NCBI GenBank assembly: GCA_019136545.1
Contig: JAGVUA010000137.1
Span: forward strand, 1 to 32,501
Origin: Betaproteobacteria bacterium
Lineage (GTDB): Bacteria > Pseudomonadota > Gammaproteobacteria > Burkholderiales > Rhodocyclaceae
DNA length: 32,501 nucleotides
Direction: 5' to 3'
The translations under genes were made by a program, and so were the position numbers. Under the pieces are notes generated by a model that made no database searches, was not told the origin of the DNA, and worked only from the letters and a program-made list of their open reading frames with translations. Shown piece by piece: positions 22,990 to 31,479 of this stretch. The stretch's first letter is position 1, and every line of letters begins with the position of its first letter.

Positions 22990-24122
22990 GATATCGCCGC
23001 TCCCGCCGGTCGTCGGGAAGACTCGGGAGGCATCACCACCACACGCCGCGATCTGTCCCGCACTTGCCCGGCCAGCTGACCGCAGGCGGCATCGATATCG
23101 TCGCCGCGCGTCTTGCGAACCGTTGCGATCCGCCCGGCATCGAGAAGAAGCTCCTGGAAGCGCCTCACCCGTTCCGGCCGCGACCGATGGAAACCGGAAC
23201 CCGGGAAAGGATTGAAAGGAATCAGGTTGAACTTGCTCGGCACGTCCCGGACCAGCCGCAGCAGGGCATGGGCATGGGCATCGCTGTCGTTGATGCCGGC
23301 AAGCATCACGTACTCGAAGGTGATGAAGTCGCGCGGGGCGTTTTCCAGGTAGCGGCGGCAGGCCGCCATCAGGTCTTTGAGCGGGTATTTTTTGTTCAGC
23401 GGCACCAGCCGGTCGCGCAATGCGTCGTCCGGAGCGTGCAGCGACACGGCCAGCGCCACCGGCACGGTTTCGCGCAAGCGATCCATGGCTGGCACGATGC
23501 CCGCCGTCGACACGGTAACGCGCCGCCTGGACAGGCCGTAGCCGTGGTCATCGAGCATCAGGCGCAGCGCCGACACGACGGCATCGAAGTTGGCCAACGG
23601 TTCGCCCATGCCCATCAGCACGACATTGCTGATCACGCGCTCGCCTTCGTCCGGCGCGCCTGGCACCTTGACCGCGCCGAGCGCACGATTGGCGTACCAG
23701 AGCTGGCCGATGATTTCGGCGGTCGTCAGGTTGCGATTGAAGCCCTGTTTTCCAGTAGAGCAGAACGCGCAATCGAGCGCGCAGCCCACTTGCGTGGACA
23801 CGCACAGCGTGCCTCGATGGGCCTCGGGGATGAACACCGCCTCGACGGCGTTGTCCTCGTTTTTCCCGTTATCGACGCCCAGCAGCCACTTGCGCGTGCC
23901 GTCGGCGGCGGTCGTGTCGCGCATCGGCCGCGGACCGCGAATCTCGGCAATCTCGGTCAATTTGGCACGCAGGGATTTCGCCACGTCGGTCATCTGCGCG
24001 AAATCATCGCAGCCGGCGCGATGCATCCAGCGCAGCACCTGGCGCGCGCGGAACGGCTTCTCGTTCAGTTGCGCGAACCAGGCAGCCAGGCCCTCGACGT
24101 CGAAATCGAGCAGATTGACCAT
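22986..24122 (-). CDS. rlmN: 23S rRNA/tRNA m2A methyltransferase RlmN (radical SAM)
   Basis: This 378-residue enzyme (E. coli 384) makes 2-methyladenosine in 23S rRNA position 2503 and in some tRNAs. The radical SAM cluster motif CALDCAFC gives Cys114, Cys118 and Cys121. The two mechanistic cysteines are present as Cys107 (GTLCVSTQ) and Cys347 (DIDAACGQ). Other family motifs are [26 protein letters not shown] and VSLHAPDD. The ATG at 24122 gives [12 protein letters not shown], a usual start; the frame stays open to 24239, but only across ndk. It starts 7 nt after the ndk stop and ends overlapping pilF. Confidence 0.96.
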   Translation of the reverse strand: MVNLLDFDVEGLAAWFAQLNEKPFRARQVLRWMHRAGCDDFAQMTDVAKSLRAKLTEIAEIRGPRPMRDTTAADGTRKWLLGVDNGKNEDNAVEAVFIPEAHRGTLCVSTQVGCALDCAFCSTGKQGFNRNLTTAEIIGQLWYANRALGAVKVPGAPDEGERVISNVVLMGMGEPLANFDAVVSALRLMLDDHGYGLSRRRVTVSTAGIVPAMDRLRETVPVALAVSLHAPDDALRDRLVPLNKKYPLKDLMAACRRYLENAPRDFITFEYVMLAGINDSDAHAHALLRLVRDVPSKFNLIPFNPFPGSGFHRSRPERVRRFQELLLDAGRIATVRKTRGDDIDAACGQLAGQVRDRSRRVVVMPPESSRRPAGAAIS

Positions 24123-24129
24123 TCGGCGA

Positions 24130-24558
24130 TCAGCGGCCGGCGTAGACGTTGAGTTCCGGGAAGAAATAGGCGACTTCGACCTTGGCGGTATCGGCGCCGT
24201 CGGATCCATGTACGGCATTGGCGTCGATGCTCTCGGCAAAATCGGCGCGGATGGTGCCCTTCTCGGCTTTCTTCGGATCGGTCGCCCCCATCAGTTCGCG
24301 GTTCCGGGCGATGGCATTCTCGCCTTCCAGCACCTGAATCATGACCGGTCCGGAGGTCATGAATTGGACGAGGTCCTTGAAAAACGGGCGCTCTTTGTGA
24401 ACCGCGTAGAAACCGCCGGCTTCGCGCTCGGACAGCCAGGCCATGCGCGAGGCGACAATCTTCAGCCCGGCGTTTTCAAAACGGGAATAGATCTGGCCGA
24501 TTACATTCTTGGCCACAGCATCGGGTTTGATGATCGACAGGGTGCGCTCGATTGCCAT
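24130..24558 (-). CDS. ndk: Nucleoside diphosphate kinase
   Basis: This 142-residue kinase (E. coli 143) moves phosphate from ATP to other nucleoside diphosphates through a phosphohistidine. The start [15 protein letters not shown] is the family N-terminus, and the active site NAVHGSD contains His117. [11 protein letters not shown] and [13 protein letters not shown] are further family marks. A GAAAGG Shine-Dalgarno precedes the ATG by about 9 nt. It is the first gene of the large minus-strand block, shielded from the upstream TRAP operon by an intrinsic terminator. Confidence 0.97.
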   Translation of the reverse strand: MAIERTLSIIKPDAVAKNVIGQIYSRFENAGLKIVASRMAWLSEREAGGFYAVHKERPFFKDLVQFMTSGPVMIQVLEGENAIARNRELMGATDPKKAEKGTIRADFAESIDANAVHGSDGADTAKVEVAYFFPELNVYAGR

Positions 24559-24612
24559 TCGTTAAACCTTTCTTTTCTGAAGCAGTTTGGTAAGGAAAAC
24601 AGATAATTGCGT

Positions 24613-24618
24613 ATTTTA
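24613..24618 (-). promoter_or_regulatory. Possible -10 hexamer for the ndk block
   Basis: On the minus strand this reads TAAAAT in an AT-rich stretch between the TRAP terminator and ndk. RNA would start near 24606, giving a leader of about 48 nt. No clear -35 box is seen. A promoter is expected here because the terminator cuts off read-through from dctM, but this exact site is uncertain. Confidence 0.3.
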
Positions 24619-24652
24619 TCGCACAAAAGTCAGTCTTCGCCGGACGCCAAAC

Positions 24653-24686
24653 CAAAAAAGCCCGATCGGCAATCGCCGACCGGGCT
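24653..24686 (-). terminator. Intrinsic terminator after dctM
   Basis: The arms 24659-24670 (AGCCCGATCGGC) and 24675-24686 pair at 11 of 12 positions around a 4-nt loop. On the minus strand the stem is followed directly by a run of six T (24654-24659). This is the classic rho-independent form. It lies 27 bp after the dctM stop and ends the dctPQM transcript before ndk. Confidence 0.85.
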
Positions 24687-24712
24687 CGCAAGCGAAGCAC
24701 CCAGCCTGTCGT

Positions 24713-25999
24713 CTAACTGATCATGCCCAGCATGCGTGGCAGCCAGAGCGACATGGTGGGCCAGTAGGTGACGGCGATCAGGAAGGTCAGCATGGTCAGC
24801 AGCCATGGCCAGACGGCAACGGTCAGTTCCGTGATGCCCATCTTGGTGATGCCCGATGCCACGTACAGATTCAGGCCGACCGGCGGGTGACACATGCCGA
24901 CTTCCATGTTCACCACCATCAGGATGCCAAAGTGGATCGGATCGATGCCGAGCTTGACGGCGATCGGGAACAGGATGGGCGCCAGGATCAGGACGATCGA
25001 CGACGGCTCCATGAAGTTGCCGGCCAGCAGCAGCAGGACGTTGGCGATCAGGAGGAAGCCGATCACGCCGACGCCGGTACCGATCATCCAGTCGGCCATC
25101 TCCTGCGGAATGTTCTCGTGGGTCATCAGGAAGGAGAACAGCACCGCGTTGGTGATGATGTAGAGCAGCATGGCGCTCATGTTGGCCGACGACAGCAGCA
25201 CCTTGGGCACGTCCTTCAAGCCCATGTCCTTGTAGACGAACACGGCGACGAAGAAGGCATAGACCGCGCTCATGGCCGCCGCCTCGGTCGGCGTGAAGAT
25301 GCCGGTATAGATGCCGCCCATCACGACGATGATCAGGAACAATCCCCAGATCGCCTTGCGGAACGCATCCCAGCGCTCGGCCCAGCTCGCCTTGGCCTGC
25401 CGCGGGTAGTTGAACTTCTTGGCGCGGTACCACGTGGTGAAGCCGAGCATAAAGGCGAGCAGCGCTCCCGGAATCACGCCCGCCATGAACAGGGCGCCGA
25501 CCGAGGTATTCGTCGACACCGAGTACATGACCATGACGATCGACGGCGGAATCAGGATGCCCAGCGCCCCCGACGTGGTGATCACGCCGGCGCCGAAGCG
25601 GTTCGGAAAGCCCGCCTTGGCCATCGCCGGCATCAGGATGGAGCCGATCGCCACCACCGTCGCCGGACTGGACCCGGACACGGCAGCGAACAGCGCGCAG
25701 GCCAGCACGCCGCCGAGGCCGAGCCCCCCGTACCAGTGGCCAACCATCGATGTGGCGAACTTGATCATGCGCCGCGCCACACCGCCGTGGGTCAGGAAAT
25801 TGCCCGCGAGGATGAAGAACGGAATGGCCATGATCTCGAACTTCTCGATGCCGGTGAACAACTTGAGCGCCACCGACTCGACCGGTACCTGCGTCATGAA
25901 GAACAGGAAGGAAAGTACCGTCAGGCCCAGCGAAATCGAAATGGGCATGCCCGTCAGCATGAGCGCTACCAAGAGGCCGAAGATGATGACGGTGTTCAT
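24713..25999 (-). CDS. dctM: TRAP transporter large permease DctM
   Basis: This 428-residue inner-membrane protein is the main channel subunit of a tripartite ATP-independent periplasmic transporter, which uses an ion gradient for uptake. It is hydrophobic throughout, with about 11-12 membrane helices. Family motifs are GMPISISLGL near residue 17, IPFFILAGNFLTHGG near 59, AVSGSSPATVVAIGSI, TTSGALGILIPPSIVMV, and GMCHPPVGLNLYVASGI near the end. Its ATG overlaps the dctQ stop by 4 nt (ATGA). It is the last gene of dctPQM, followed by the terminator at 24653-24686. Substrate is set mainly by DctP. Confidence 0.95.
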   Translation of the reverse strand: MNTVIIFGLLVALMLTGMPISISLGLTVLSFLFFMTQVPVESVALKLFTGIEKFEIMAIPFFILAGNFLTHGGVARRMIKFATSMVGHWYGGLGLGGVLACALFAAVSGSSPATVVAIGSILMPAMAKAGFPNRFGAGVITTSGALGILIPPSIVMVMYSVSTNTSVGALFMAGVIPGALLAFMLGFTTWYRAKKFNYPRQAKASWAERWDAFRKAIWGLFLIIVVMGGIYTGIFTPTEAAAMSAVYAFFVAVFVYKDMGLKDVPKVLLSSANMSAMLLYIITNAVLFSFLMTHENIPQEMADWMIGTGVGVIGFLLIANVLLLLAGNFMEPSSIVLILAPILFPIAVKLGIDPIHFGILMVVNMEVGMCHPPVGLNLYVASGITKMGITELTVAVWPWLLTMLTFLIAVTYWPTMSLWLPRMLGMIS

Positions 26000-26751
26000 T
26001 GCCCGTCTCCCTTCCCGGAAGCCGGCTTCCCGCGCCGCTCGAGGCCGGGAGTCGGCGGCCCCTGGTCGCGCTGCCGGCGTTCCTCGCCGTAATACATGTC
26101 ATGCGGGTGCAATTCGTCATCCATGCGATAGATGGCATCGTCCTTGCCCGCCGCCAAAGGCTTGCCTTCCTCCAGGCCATCGACGTGGCCGTGGTCGTGG
26201 TGCGGCAACTCTCCCGTCCGGATGAAGCTCCACGTCACCTGCAGGAAGCGGAAGCACATCAGGAAGGAGCCCAGCGGTATGGCCGAATAGACGATCCAGG
26301 TGGGCCACTCGAGGTCCGGCGTGGTCGGTCCCTCGGGCACGTCGCCGACGTCCATGCCCAGCCAGGTGAACATGGCGTGATGCATGCCGTTTTCCCAGAC
26401 GAAGCGCGTGCCCAGCGTGCCGACCGTGCCCGTGAACAACGCCCCCGCCAGCAGTCCGAAGATGATGAACTTGCTGCGCATGCCGCCTTCGAGACGATTG
26501 ATCAGGACATCGACCCCGACGTGGATGCCGGTACGCACGCCGTAGGCGGCGCCGAACTTGGCCATCCATACGAACATGATGATGCACAGCTCCTGCGCCC
26601 AGCCGAAGTTGAGACCGAGCAGCCAGTCCTGCAAGCCCGGGATCGCATACCCGGATAAGTAGCGGTGCATGACGGAGGCGAAAATGATCAGGGTCGCCGC
26701 GCCCATGAGGAAGGTGATCAACCATTCCTCAAGATGATCGAGTATCTTCAT
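25996..26751 (-). CDS. dctQ: TRAP transporter small permease DctQ with a long hydrophilic tail
   Basis: This 251-residue protein has the four-helix DctQ layout: helices at about 10-28, 50-70, 95-116 and 152-175, with the conserved WAQELCIIMFVWMAKFGAAY block. DctQ forms the transporter scaffold with DctM. Two parts exceed the usual length: an insert at about 120-150 (around MDVGDVPEGPTTPDLEWP) and a charged C-terminal tail of about 70 residues from 180 on. The tail carries HHDHGHVDG and DDELHPHDMYY, which resemble metal-binding patches, though no binding is shown. A GGGGAG-type Shine-Dalgarno precedes the ATG. It lies 69 bp after dctP and overlaps dctM by 4 nt. Confidence 0.92.
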   Translation of the reverse strand: MKILDHLEEWLITFLMGAATLIIFASVMHRYLSGYAIPGLQDWLLGLNFGWAQELCIIMFVWMAKFGAAYGVRTGIHVGVDVLINRLEGGMRSKFIIFGLLAGALFTGTVGTLGTRFVWENGMHHAMFTWLGMDVGDVPEGPTTPDLEWPTWIVYSAIPLGSFLMCFRFLQVTWSFIRTGELPHHDHGHVDGLEEGKPLAAGKDDAIYRMDDELHPHDMYYGEERRQRDQGPPTPGLERRGKPASGKGDGQ

Positions 26752-26820
26752 CCTGCTGTCTCCCCTGCAGCAAGGGTGGTCGACGCGCCACCGCCAGGCG
26801 GCGTGTCGCCACGACTGACT

Positions 26821-27834
26821 TTACAGCTTGGCCGGATCGAAGCCGGTTTCCTTGTAGATCGACTGGATCAAGCCCTTGCCGATGCGCGATTCCATGTCCG
26901 TATGGGTCTTGACCAGCACCTTCTTGATTGCCAGGCGTTCCTGTGCGGTCGGCGTATAGACCTGCGTCTTGCCGGACGCCTTGACCGCCTCGAGCGACTT
27001 GTCGTTCTCGACCTTGGCGATCTGGTTGGCATAGCGTGTCGCCTGCCCCATGGCATCCTCGAGCTTGGCGCGAATATCCGCCGGCAGGCCATCCCAGAAC
27101 TTCTTGTTCACAATCACGGCGTAGCCGAGGTAACCGTGCTCGGTCAGGGACAAGTGCTTTTGCACTTCATGCATTTTTTGTGTGTAGAGATTGGAGATCG
27201 GGTTCTCGGTGCCGTCCACCACGCCCGTCTGCAAGGCCTGGTAAACCTCGGAGAACGCCATCACCTGCGGCAGGCAGCCCAGCGCGCGCATCTGCGCCTC
27301 CAGCACTTTCGAGGACTGGATCCGCATTTTCTGGCCCTTGAAGTCCTCAGGGGTGTGCAAAGGCTTGTTGGCCGAAAACGACTTGAAGCCGTTGTCCCAA
27401 TAGGCGAGCCCCCTGATGCCCTTGGCCTCGAGCTTGTCGAGCAATTGCCGGCCGACCGGCCCCGAAGTCACCTTGTGCAATTCGTCGTAGTTGTCGAAGA
27501 TGTAGGGCAGGTCGAAGACCTCGAATTCCTTGACGCCGAGCGGGCCGAACTTCGCCAGAGACGGTGCCAGCATCTGCACGGCGCCCAGTTGCAGGGCCTC
27601 CATTTCTTCCTTGTCCTTGTATAGCGTGCTGTTGGCGTAAACCTCGACCTTGACCTTTCCGCCCGTCAGCTCCTCGGCTTTCTTCTTGAAGAACTCGGCC
27701 GCGTGCCCTTTCGGCGTATCGTTGGCGACCACATGGCTGAACTTGATGACGATGGGCTGTTGCGAAAACGCCGGCAATGAGAATGCCGCAACCGCAGCGG
27801 CGATCGCGCCGATCATCATGTTGCGAATCTTCAT
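26821..27834 (-). CDS. dctP: TRAP transporter substrate-binding protein DctP
   Basis: This 337-residue periplasmic protein captures the solute for the DctQM membrane subunits. A Sec signal peptide covers about residues 1-24 (ends LPAFS). The family signature spans about 168-215: GQKMRIQSSKVLEAQMRAL with the carboxylate-binding Arg171, then FSEVYQALQTGVVDGTENP. The sequence resembles the C4-dicarboxylate (DctP) branch, so malate, fumarate or succinate are likely, but related proteins bind other organic acids. A strong GGAGGAGG Shine-Dalgarno sits about 9 nt before the ATG, which suits a protein needed in excess over the permease. The gene is divergent from the kinase-regulator pair. Confidence 0.94.
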   Translation of the reverse strand: MKIRNMMIGAIAAAVAAFSLPAFSQQPIVIKFSHVVANDTPKGHAAEFFKKKAEELTGGKVKVEVYANSTLYKDKEEMEALQLGAVQMLAPSLAKFGPLGVKEFEVFDLPYIFDNYDELHKVTSGPVGRQLLDKLEAKGIRGLAYWDNGFKSFSANKPLHTPEDFKGQKMRIQSSKVLEAQMRALGCLPQVMAFSEVYQALQTGVVDGTENPISNLYTQKMHEVQKHLSLTEHGYLGYAVIVNKKFWDGLPADIRAKLEDAMGQATRYANQIAKVENDKSLEAVKASGKTQVYTPTAQERLAIKKVLVKTHTDMESRIGKGLIQSIYKETGFDPAKL

Positions 27835-27859
27835 GGCTAGTCCTCCTCCAAGTAATTAG

Positions 27860-27887
27860 TGTGTACGCCGCAATGGGCATCGTCCAA
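27860..27887 (-). promoter_or_regulatory. Candidate sigma-70 promoter for dctPQM
   Basis: On the minus strand TTGGAC (27882-27887) is followed after 16 bases by TACACA (27860-27865). RNA would start near 27853, about 19 nt before the dctP ATG, leaving room for the strong Shine-Dalgarno. The perfect palindrome at 27917-27930 would then be centred near -71, a common position for activators of the FixJ type. Hexamers are seen; function is inferred. Confidence 0.5.
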
Positions 27888-27916
27888 TTGTCGGCACCGG
27901 CCCGCTGCACCGCCAT

Positions 27917-27930
27917 TGTGGATATCCACA
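27917..27930. promoter_or_regulatory. Perfect 14-bp palindrome, candidate regulator operator
   Basis: TGTGGATATCCACA is a perfect palindrome in the 141-bp space between dctP and the divergent kinase gene. It lies about 71 bp before the proposed dctP RNA start and 46 bp before the kinase ATG. The best candidate to bind it is the FixJ-type regulator encoded nearby, whose HTH acts as a dimer. The match is seen; the binding partner is inferred. Confidence 0.5.
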
Positions 27931-27937
27931 GGCCTGT

Positions 27938-27950
27938 CGCCGTCACGGCG
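27938..27950. promoter_or_regulatory. Second palindrome before the kinase gene
   Basis: CGCCGT, one base, then ACGGCG forms a perfect 6+1+6 inverted repeat just before the AAGGAAGG stretch upstream of the kinase ATG. It could be a second operator or an mRNA hairpin. It differs in sequence from the palindrome at 27917-27930. High local GC makes chance more likely. Confidence 0.35.
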
Positions 27951-27975
27951 GCAAGGAAGGTTTAACATCGGCGCG

Positions 27976-29913
27976 ATGAATACGGACCAGACTGCCACGG
28001 AATCCCGAGCCAGCGGCTGGCTATGGTGGTTGCCCCGCTTGTCTTTCGCCCTTTTCGTAGGCGGCGTGGCGGCGCTGCTGTGGCTGTCAAGCCGGATGGA
28101 TGGGGAGGAACAGCGCGCCACCCTGATCAGCGACATGCTTTGGCTGGAGCAAAGCCTGCGTTTTGCCATGACCCATAACGAAGAGCTCCTGGAGCAGATG
28201 GGGTCGCGCCAGATTCATGATCAGGCCTCCCTGGAAGCGCATGCTCGCATCCTCATCGAAAATCAGACCGGACTGCGCGCCGTGAGCTGGCTCGATGGCA
28301 CCGACAGGCATCGCTTGAATTTTCCGGCAGCAGCGACGGTGGCGGCGGAACCGGAAATCGTCAAGCTGGCCTTGTCGCTCGCGAAGCCGGTCTATGGCAG
28401 GCCTTATCCGGCCGCCAACGGCGATTGGTCCTTCCAGGTCTACGTGCCGGTGTCGGATCAGGCGCAGTCGGCCGGCGTCGTGGTGGGACAGTACGAAATC
28501 CACCGGATGTTGCAGGAATCGGTTCCCTGGTGGCTGGCCGAACGATATCGCATTGTCGTCGCCGACGCCGAAGGCACGTCGCTGGCGAGCCGTTCAAAGG
28601 TGGAAACCCCGACGACGACCGGAGGCTACCAGCTGGCCTTCGAGCCGCCGGGGCATGGCCTTTCGCTGCAGGCCACGCCTTACCGGACACCAGCGCCGCT
28701 AGCCGGACGGCTGCTTTCGGCAGCCCTGGTTTTTCTGGCGATGGTCGTGCTATGGAGCCTCTGGGCTTTGCGGCGCCACGTGCAGGGAAGAATGGCCGCC
28801 GAGATGGCGCTGCGCAACGAGCATGCTTTTCGCAAGGCCATGGAAGATTCGGTGCAGGCCGGCTTGCGCGCGCGGGACTTGGAAGGCCGCATCACCTATG
28901 TCAATCCGGCGTTCTGCGCCATGGTGGGCTGGAGCGCGAAGGAACTGATTGGCCGGATGCCGCCAATGCCCTATTGGGTCGACGAGGAAATGGAAGCCAC
29001 GCGCGCCCTGCATGACCGCATTCTCGCCGGCGAAGGACCAAGCCGCGGTTTCGAGGTGCCGTTCAGGCGTCGTCATGGCGAGATTTTTCCCGCCTTGATC
29101 CATGAAGCGCCGCTCATCGACGCGAGCGGGCGGCAAACGGGATGGATGAGCTCCGTCATCGACATCACCGACCAAAAGCGTTCCGAAGAACTGTCCCGCC
29201 AGCAGCAGGAAAGGCTGCAGTCGACCGCAAGGCTGATCACCATGGGGGAAATGGCCTCCAGCCTGGCGCACGAACTCAATCAGCCGCTGGCGGCGATCGC
29301 CAGCTACAACGCCGGGTGCCTGCAACTGCTGAATGACGGCAACACCGATGCCGCGGAACTGAAGGAGGCGCTGGCCAAGAGCACGGCGCAAGCGCAGCGG
29401 GCGGGCCGCGTCATTCGGCGCATCTATGAATTCGTCAGGCGGGCCGAACCGAAATCCGAGCCGTGCAGCATCTCGGACCTGATCGACCGTACGATCGCAC
29501 TGGTCGAGCCGGACGCACGAAGACACCGCATCCGGATCGAGCGTCACGTTCAATCCAGCCTGCCCGAGATCCAGGGGGACGGTTTGTTGCTCGAGCAAGC
29601 CATTCTGAACCTGATCCGGAACGCCATCGAAGCGATGCGGGACCTTCCCGGCGAGCGGCGACTACTGACTTTGCGGGCGGAGGCCGAGCATGATCAAATT
29701 CATCTGACCATTGCCGATCGCGGCACCGGCATTCCGGAAGCCATTACCTACCGACTGTTCGAGCCGTTCTTCAGCACCAAGAGCGAAGGACTGGGCATGG
29801 GCCTGAATATCTGCCGGTCGGTCATCGAGGGGCACAAGGGACGACTGTGGGTGGAACCAAACCCGCTGGGCGGTAGTATCTTTCACGTATTGCTGCCGAT
29901 CAAAGCCCGATGA
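27976..29913 (+). CDS. Membrane sensor histidine kinase, DctS/DctB-like
   Basis: This 645-residue kinase has a membrane helix at about 18-38, a periplasmic sensor region at about 40-243, a second helix at about 245-264, a cytoplasmic PAS domain at about 284-400 (ITYVNPAFCAMVGWS to VIDITDQKRSEE), and the kinase core. The H-box is MGEMASSLAHELNQPLAAI with His432, the N-box Asn is 549 (NLIRNAIEAM), and the G boxes are DRGTGIP and GLGMGLNICR. The H-box type matches DctB/DctS/FixL-like kinases. With the adjacent FixJ-type regulator and divergent dctPQM it resembles the DctS-DctR system of Rhodobacter capsulatus, which controls C4-dicarboxylate uptake. The ATG at 27976 follows an AAGGAAGG that is somewhat far away (14 nt). 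Its TGA overlaps the regulator ATG. Confidence 0.92.
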   Translation: MNTDQTATESRASGWLWWLPRLSFALFVGGVAALLWLSSRMDGEEQRATLISDMLWLEQSLRFAMTHNEELLEQMGSRQIHDQASLEAHARILIENQTGLRAVSWLDGTDRHRLNFPAAATVAAEPEIVKLALSLAKPVYGRPYPAANGDWSFQVYVPVSDQAQSAGVVVGQYEIHRMLQESVPWWLAERYRIVVADAEGTSLASRSKVETPTTTGGYQLAFEPPGHGLSLQATPYRTPAPLAGRLLSAALVFLAMVVLWSLWALRRHVQGRMAAEMALRNEHAFRKAMEDSVQAGLRARDLEGRITYVNPAFCAMVGWSAKELIGRMPPMPYWVDEEMEATRALHDRILAGEGPSRGFEVPFRRRHGEIFPALIHEAPLIDASGRQTGWMSSVIDITDQKRSEELSRQQQERLQSTARLITMGEMASSLAHELNQPLAAIASYNAGCLQLLNDGNTDAAELKEALAKSTAQAQRAGRVIRRIYEFVRRAEPKSEPCSISDLIDRTIALVEPDARRHRIRIERHVQSSLPEIQGDGLLLEQAILNLIRNAIEAMRDLPGERRLLTLRAEAEHDQIHLTIADRGTGIPEAITYRLFEPFFSTKSEGLGMGLNICRSVIEGHKGRLWVEPNPLGGSIFHVLLPIKAR

Positions 29914-30518
29914 ACAAAGGCATGGTTCACCTGATCGATGACGACGACGCCTTCCGGGATGCGCTGGCGTGGCTGTTGCGCTCCTACCGGATCGAGTCAC
30001 GCGCCTGGAATTCCGCGGAGCGCTTTCTTGCCGATTACCACGGCGGCATGCGGGGTTGCCTGATTCTCGATATCCGCATGGCCGACATGACCGGTCCCGA
30101 ACTGTTCGATAACATGCGGGCCCGGGGCTGCACCATGCCGGCCATCTTTCTCACGGGACACGCCGATGTGCCGCTGGCGGTGCAAACGCTCAAAAAAGGG
30201 GCTTTCGACTTCCTGGAAAAGCCCTTCATCGAAAGCGAACTTGCTGAACGAATCATCGCCGCGCTCAGCCTCGACGAGCAGCATCGACGCCTTGCCGTTT
30301 CAACCGCATCGATCGAGTCGCGTTTGCAGCTTCTGACCGCTCGCGAACGGGAAGTCATGAAACGCATATTGAACGGGCAGTACAACAAGGTGATCGCGGC
30401 CGACTTGCAGATCGCCATGCGAACCGTCGAGGTCCATCGGGCGCGCATCTTCGAAAAAATGAACGTCAGGTCGGCGGTCGAACTCGCTCAACTTCTGGCG
30501 GGAACGCCGCTGGAGTAG
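29910..30518 (+). CDS. FixJ-family response regulator, DctR-like
   Basis: This 202-residue protein has a receiver domain (about 5-120) and a LuxR-type HTH (about 138-200). The acidic pocket is IDDDD near residue 10, the phosphorylated Asp54 lies in LILDIRM, with Thr81 in FLTGHAD and Lys103 in EKPF. The HTH shows LTAREREVMKRILNGQYNK and [19 protein letters not shown]. There is no AAA+ domain, so it should act with sigma-70, unlike rhizobial DctD. It overlaps the kinase gene by 4 nt (ATGA). Its last 53 bp overlap the end of tilS on the other strand. Likely targets are the palindromes before dctP. Confidence 0.93.
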   Translation: MNKGMVHLIDDDDAFRDALAWLLRSYRIESRAWNSAERFLADYHGGMRGCLILDIRMADMTGPELFDNMRARGCTMPAIFLTGHADVPLAVQTLKKGAFDFLEKPFIESELAERIIAALSLDEQHRRLAVSTASIESRLQLLTAREREVMKRILNGQYNKVIAADLQIAMRTVEVHRARIFEKMNVRSAVELAQLLAGTPLE

Positions 30519-31479
30519 CCGGCTCGTTCCTGGCCGCCAGCGCCAGGAACCTGCCTTGGCGTCTCAAGGTGGCGGTTCCAAAGACCACCGCAGGGTGCCT
30601 GTCCGCTGCCGCCGTCATGAACTGCCGCAATGCTTCTGTCAGACGCTGTTCGCTCGGAATGCCTATCTGGTGTCGGGCCAGGAGAAACCTCAGGATGTTG
30701 CGCGCGCGCGGTTCGGGCAGTTGTTGCAACAGCTCCAGCGACAATGGAAAGGCCGGAGGATGATCGCCAAGATCCAGTTCGGCAAGGTCGTCAAGCAGGC
30801 TCGCCGCTTCGGCAAACCGGGCGGCGGCGCGGGCAAGGCGCTTTCCCGCGGCTGGAAACCGCTGACCAATGGCGGGCAGGACGTCGTGGCGCAGGAAGTT
30901 CCGCGAGAACCTGAGGTCGCGGTTGCTTTCGTCCTCGATCCACCTCAGGCCGCGGGATTGTGCGTAAGCGGCGATCTCGGACCGACCGAGATCGAGCATC
31001 GGCCGCAGCAGTCTGCCGTTGCGCTCCGGCATGGCGCCGGCGCCTTGAACGCCCGCACCGCGAAGGATATTGAACAGCATGGTTTCGGCACGATCGTCGC
31101 GATGATGCGCAAGTCCAATCCAGTCTGCCGGCACGTCTCGATAGCAGGCGTGTCGCGCACGCCGCGCCGCGGCTTCGAGGCCATCGTCGCTGCCTCGCTC
31201 CACCTCGACCCGGTACAGGGAAAATGGCACCGCCCACGCCTGGCAAATCTCGCGGCAGAATGCCGCCCAGCGATCGGCATTCCTGCTCAAGCCATGGTGC
31301 ACATGCACGGCGGAAACCTGGCGACCCAGAGCGTTGAGTGCGTGCAGGAGCACCACCGAATCCAGTCCGCCGGACAAGGCCACCGCTACTTGATCGCCTT
31401 TCCCGACATGCCGCGCCAGACAATCGTCGACGGCAACGGCAACGGCGTCAGTGGAGAGCGATTTCCTTGTAGCGCCCAT
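30466..31479 (-). CDS. tilS: tRNA-Ile lysidine synthetase TilS, short form
   Basis: TilS turns C34 of the tRNA-Ile CAU anticodon into lysidine so that it reads AUA. The ATP-pyrophosphatase loop SGGLDS is at residues 36-41, followed by HVHHGLS and [19 protein letters not shown]. The N-terminal catalytic domain and the middle substrate-binding domain (about 235-315) are both present. The protein ends at 337 residues, just after the equivalent of E. coli residue 330 or so. The C-terminal TilS domain of about 100 residues is missing. Short TilS proteins without it are known, for example in Aquifex. The end overlaps the response regulator gene by 53 bp. The ATG lies 32 bp inside accA; no later in-frame start codon fits. 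Confidence 0.93.
   Translation of the reverse strand: MGATRKSLSTDAVAVAVDDCLARHVGKGDQVAVALSGGLDSVVLLHALNALGRQVSAVHVHHGLSRNADRWAAFCREICQAWAVPFSLYRVEVERGSDDGLEAAARRARHACYRDVPADWIGLAHHRDDRAETMLFNILRGAGVQGAGAMPERNGRLLRPMLDLGRSEIAAYAQSRGLRWIEDESNRDLRFSRNFLRHDVLPAIGQRFPAAGKRLARAAARFAEAASLLDDLAELDLGDHPPAFPLSLELLQQLPEPRARNILRFLLARHQIGIPSEQRLTEALRQFMTAAADRHPAVVFGTATLRRQGRFLALAARNEPATPAAFPPEVERVRPPT

Noticed and set aside
26791-26801. A hairpin between dctP and dctQ lowering permease expression
   Set aside because: The stem is only 4-5 bp with a tiny loop and does not extend convincingly, although such hairpins do occur in this position in other transporters.
27870-27887. A sigma-54 type -24/-12 promoter before dctP
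   Set aside because: GG and GC elements are 12 bases apart instead of the required 10, and the local regulator lacks the AAA+ domain needed for sigma-54.
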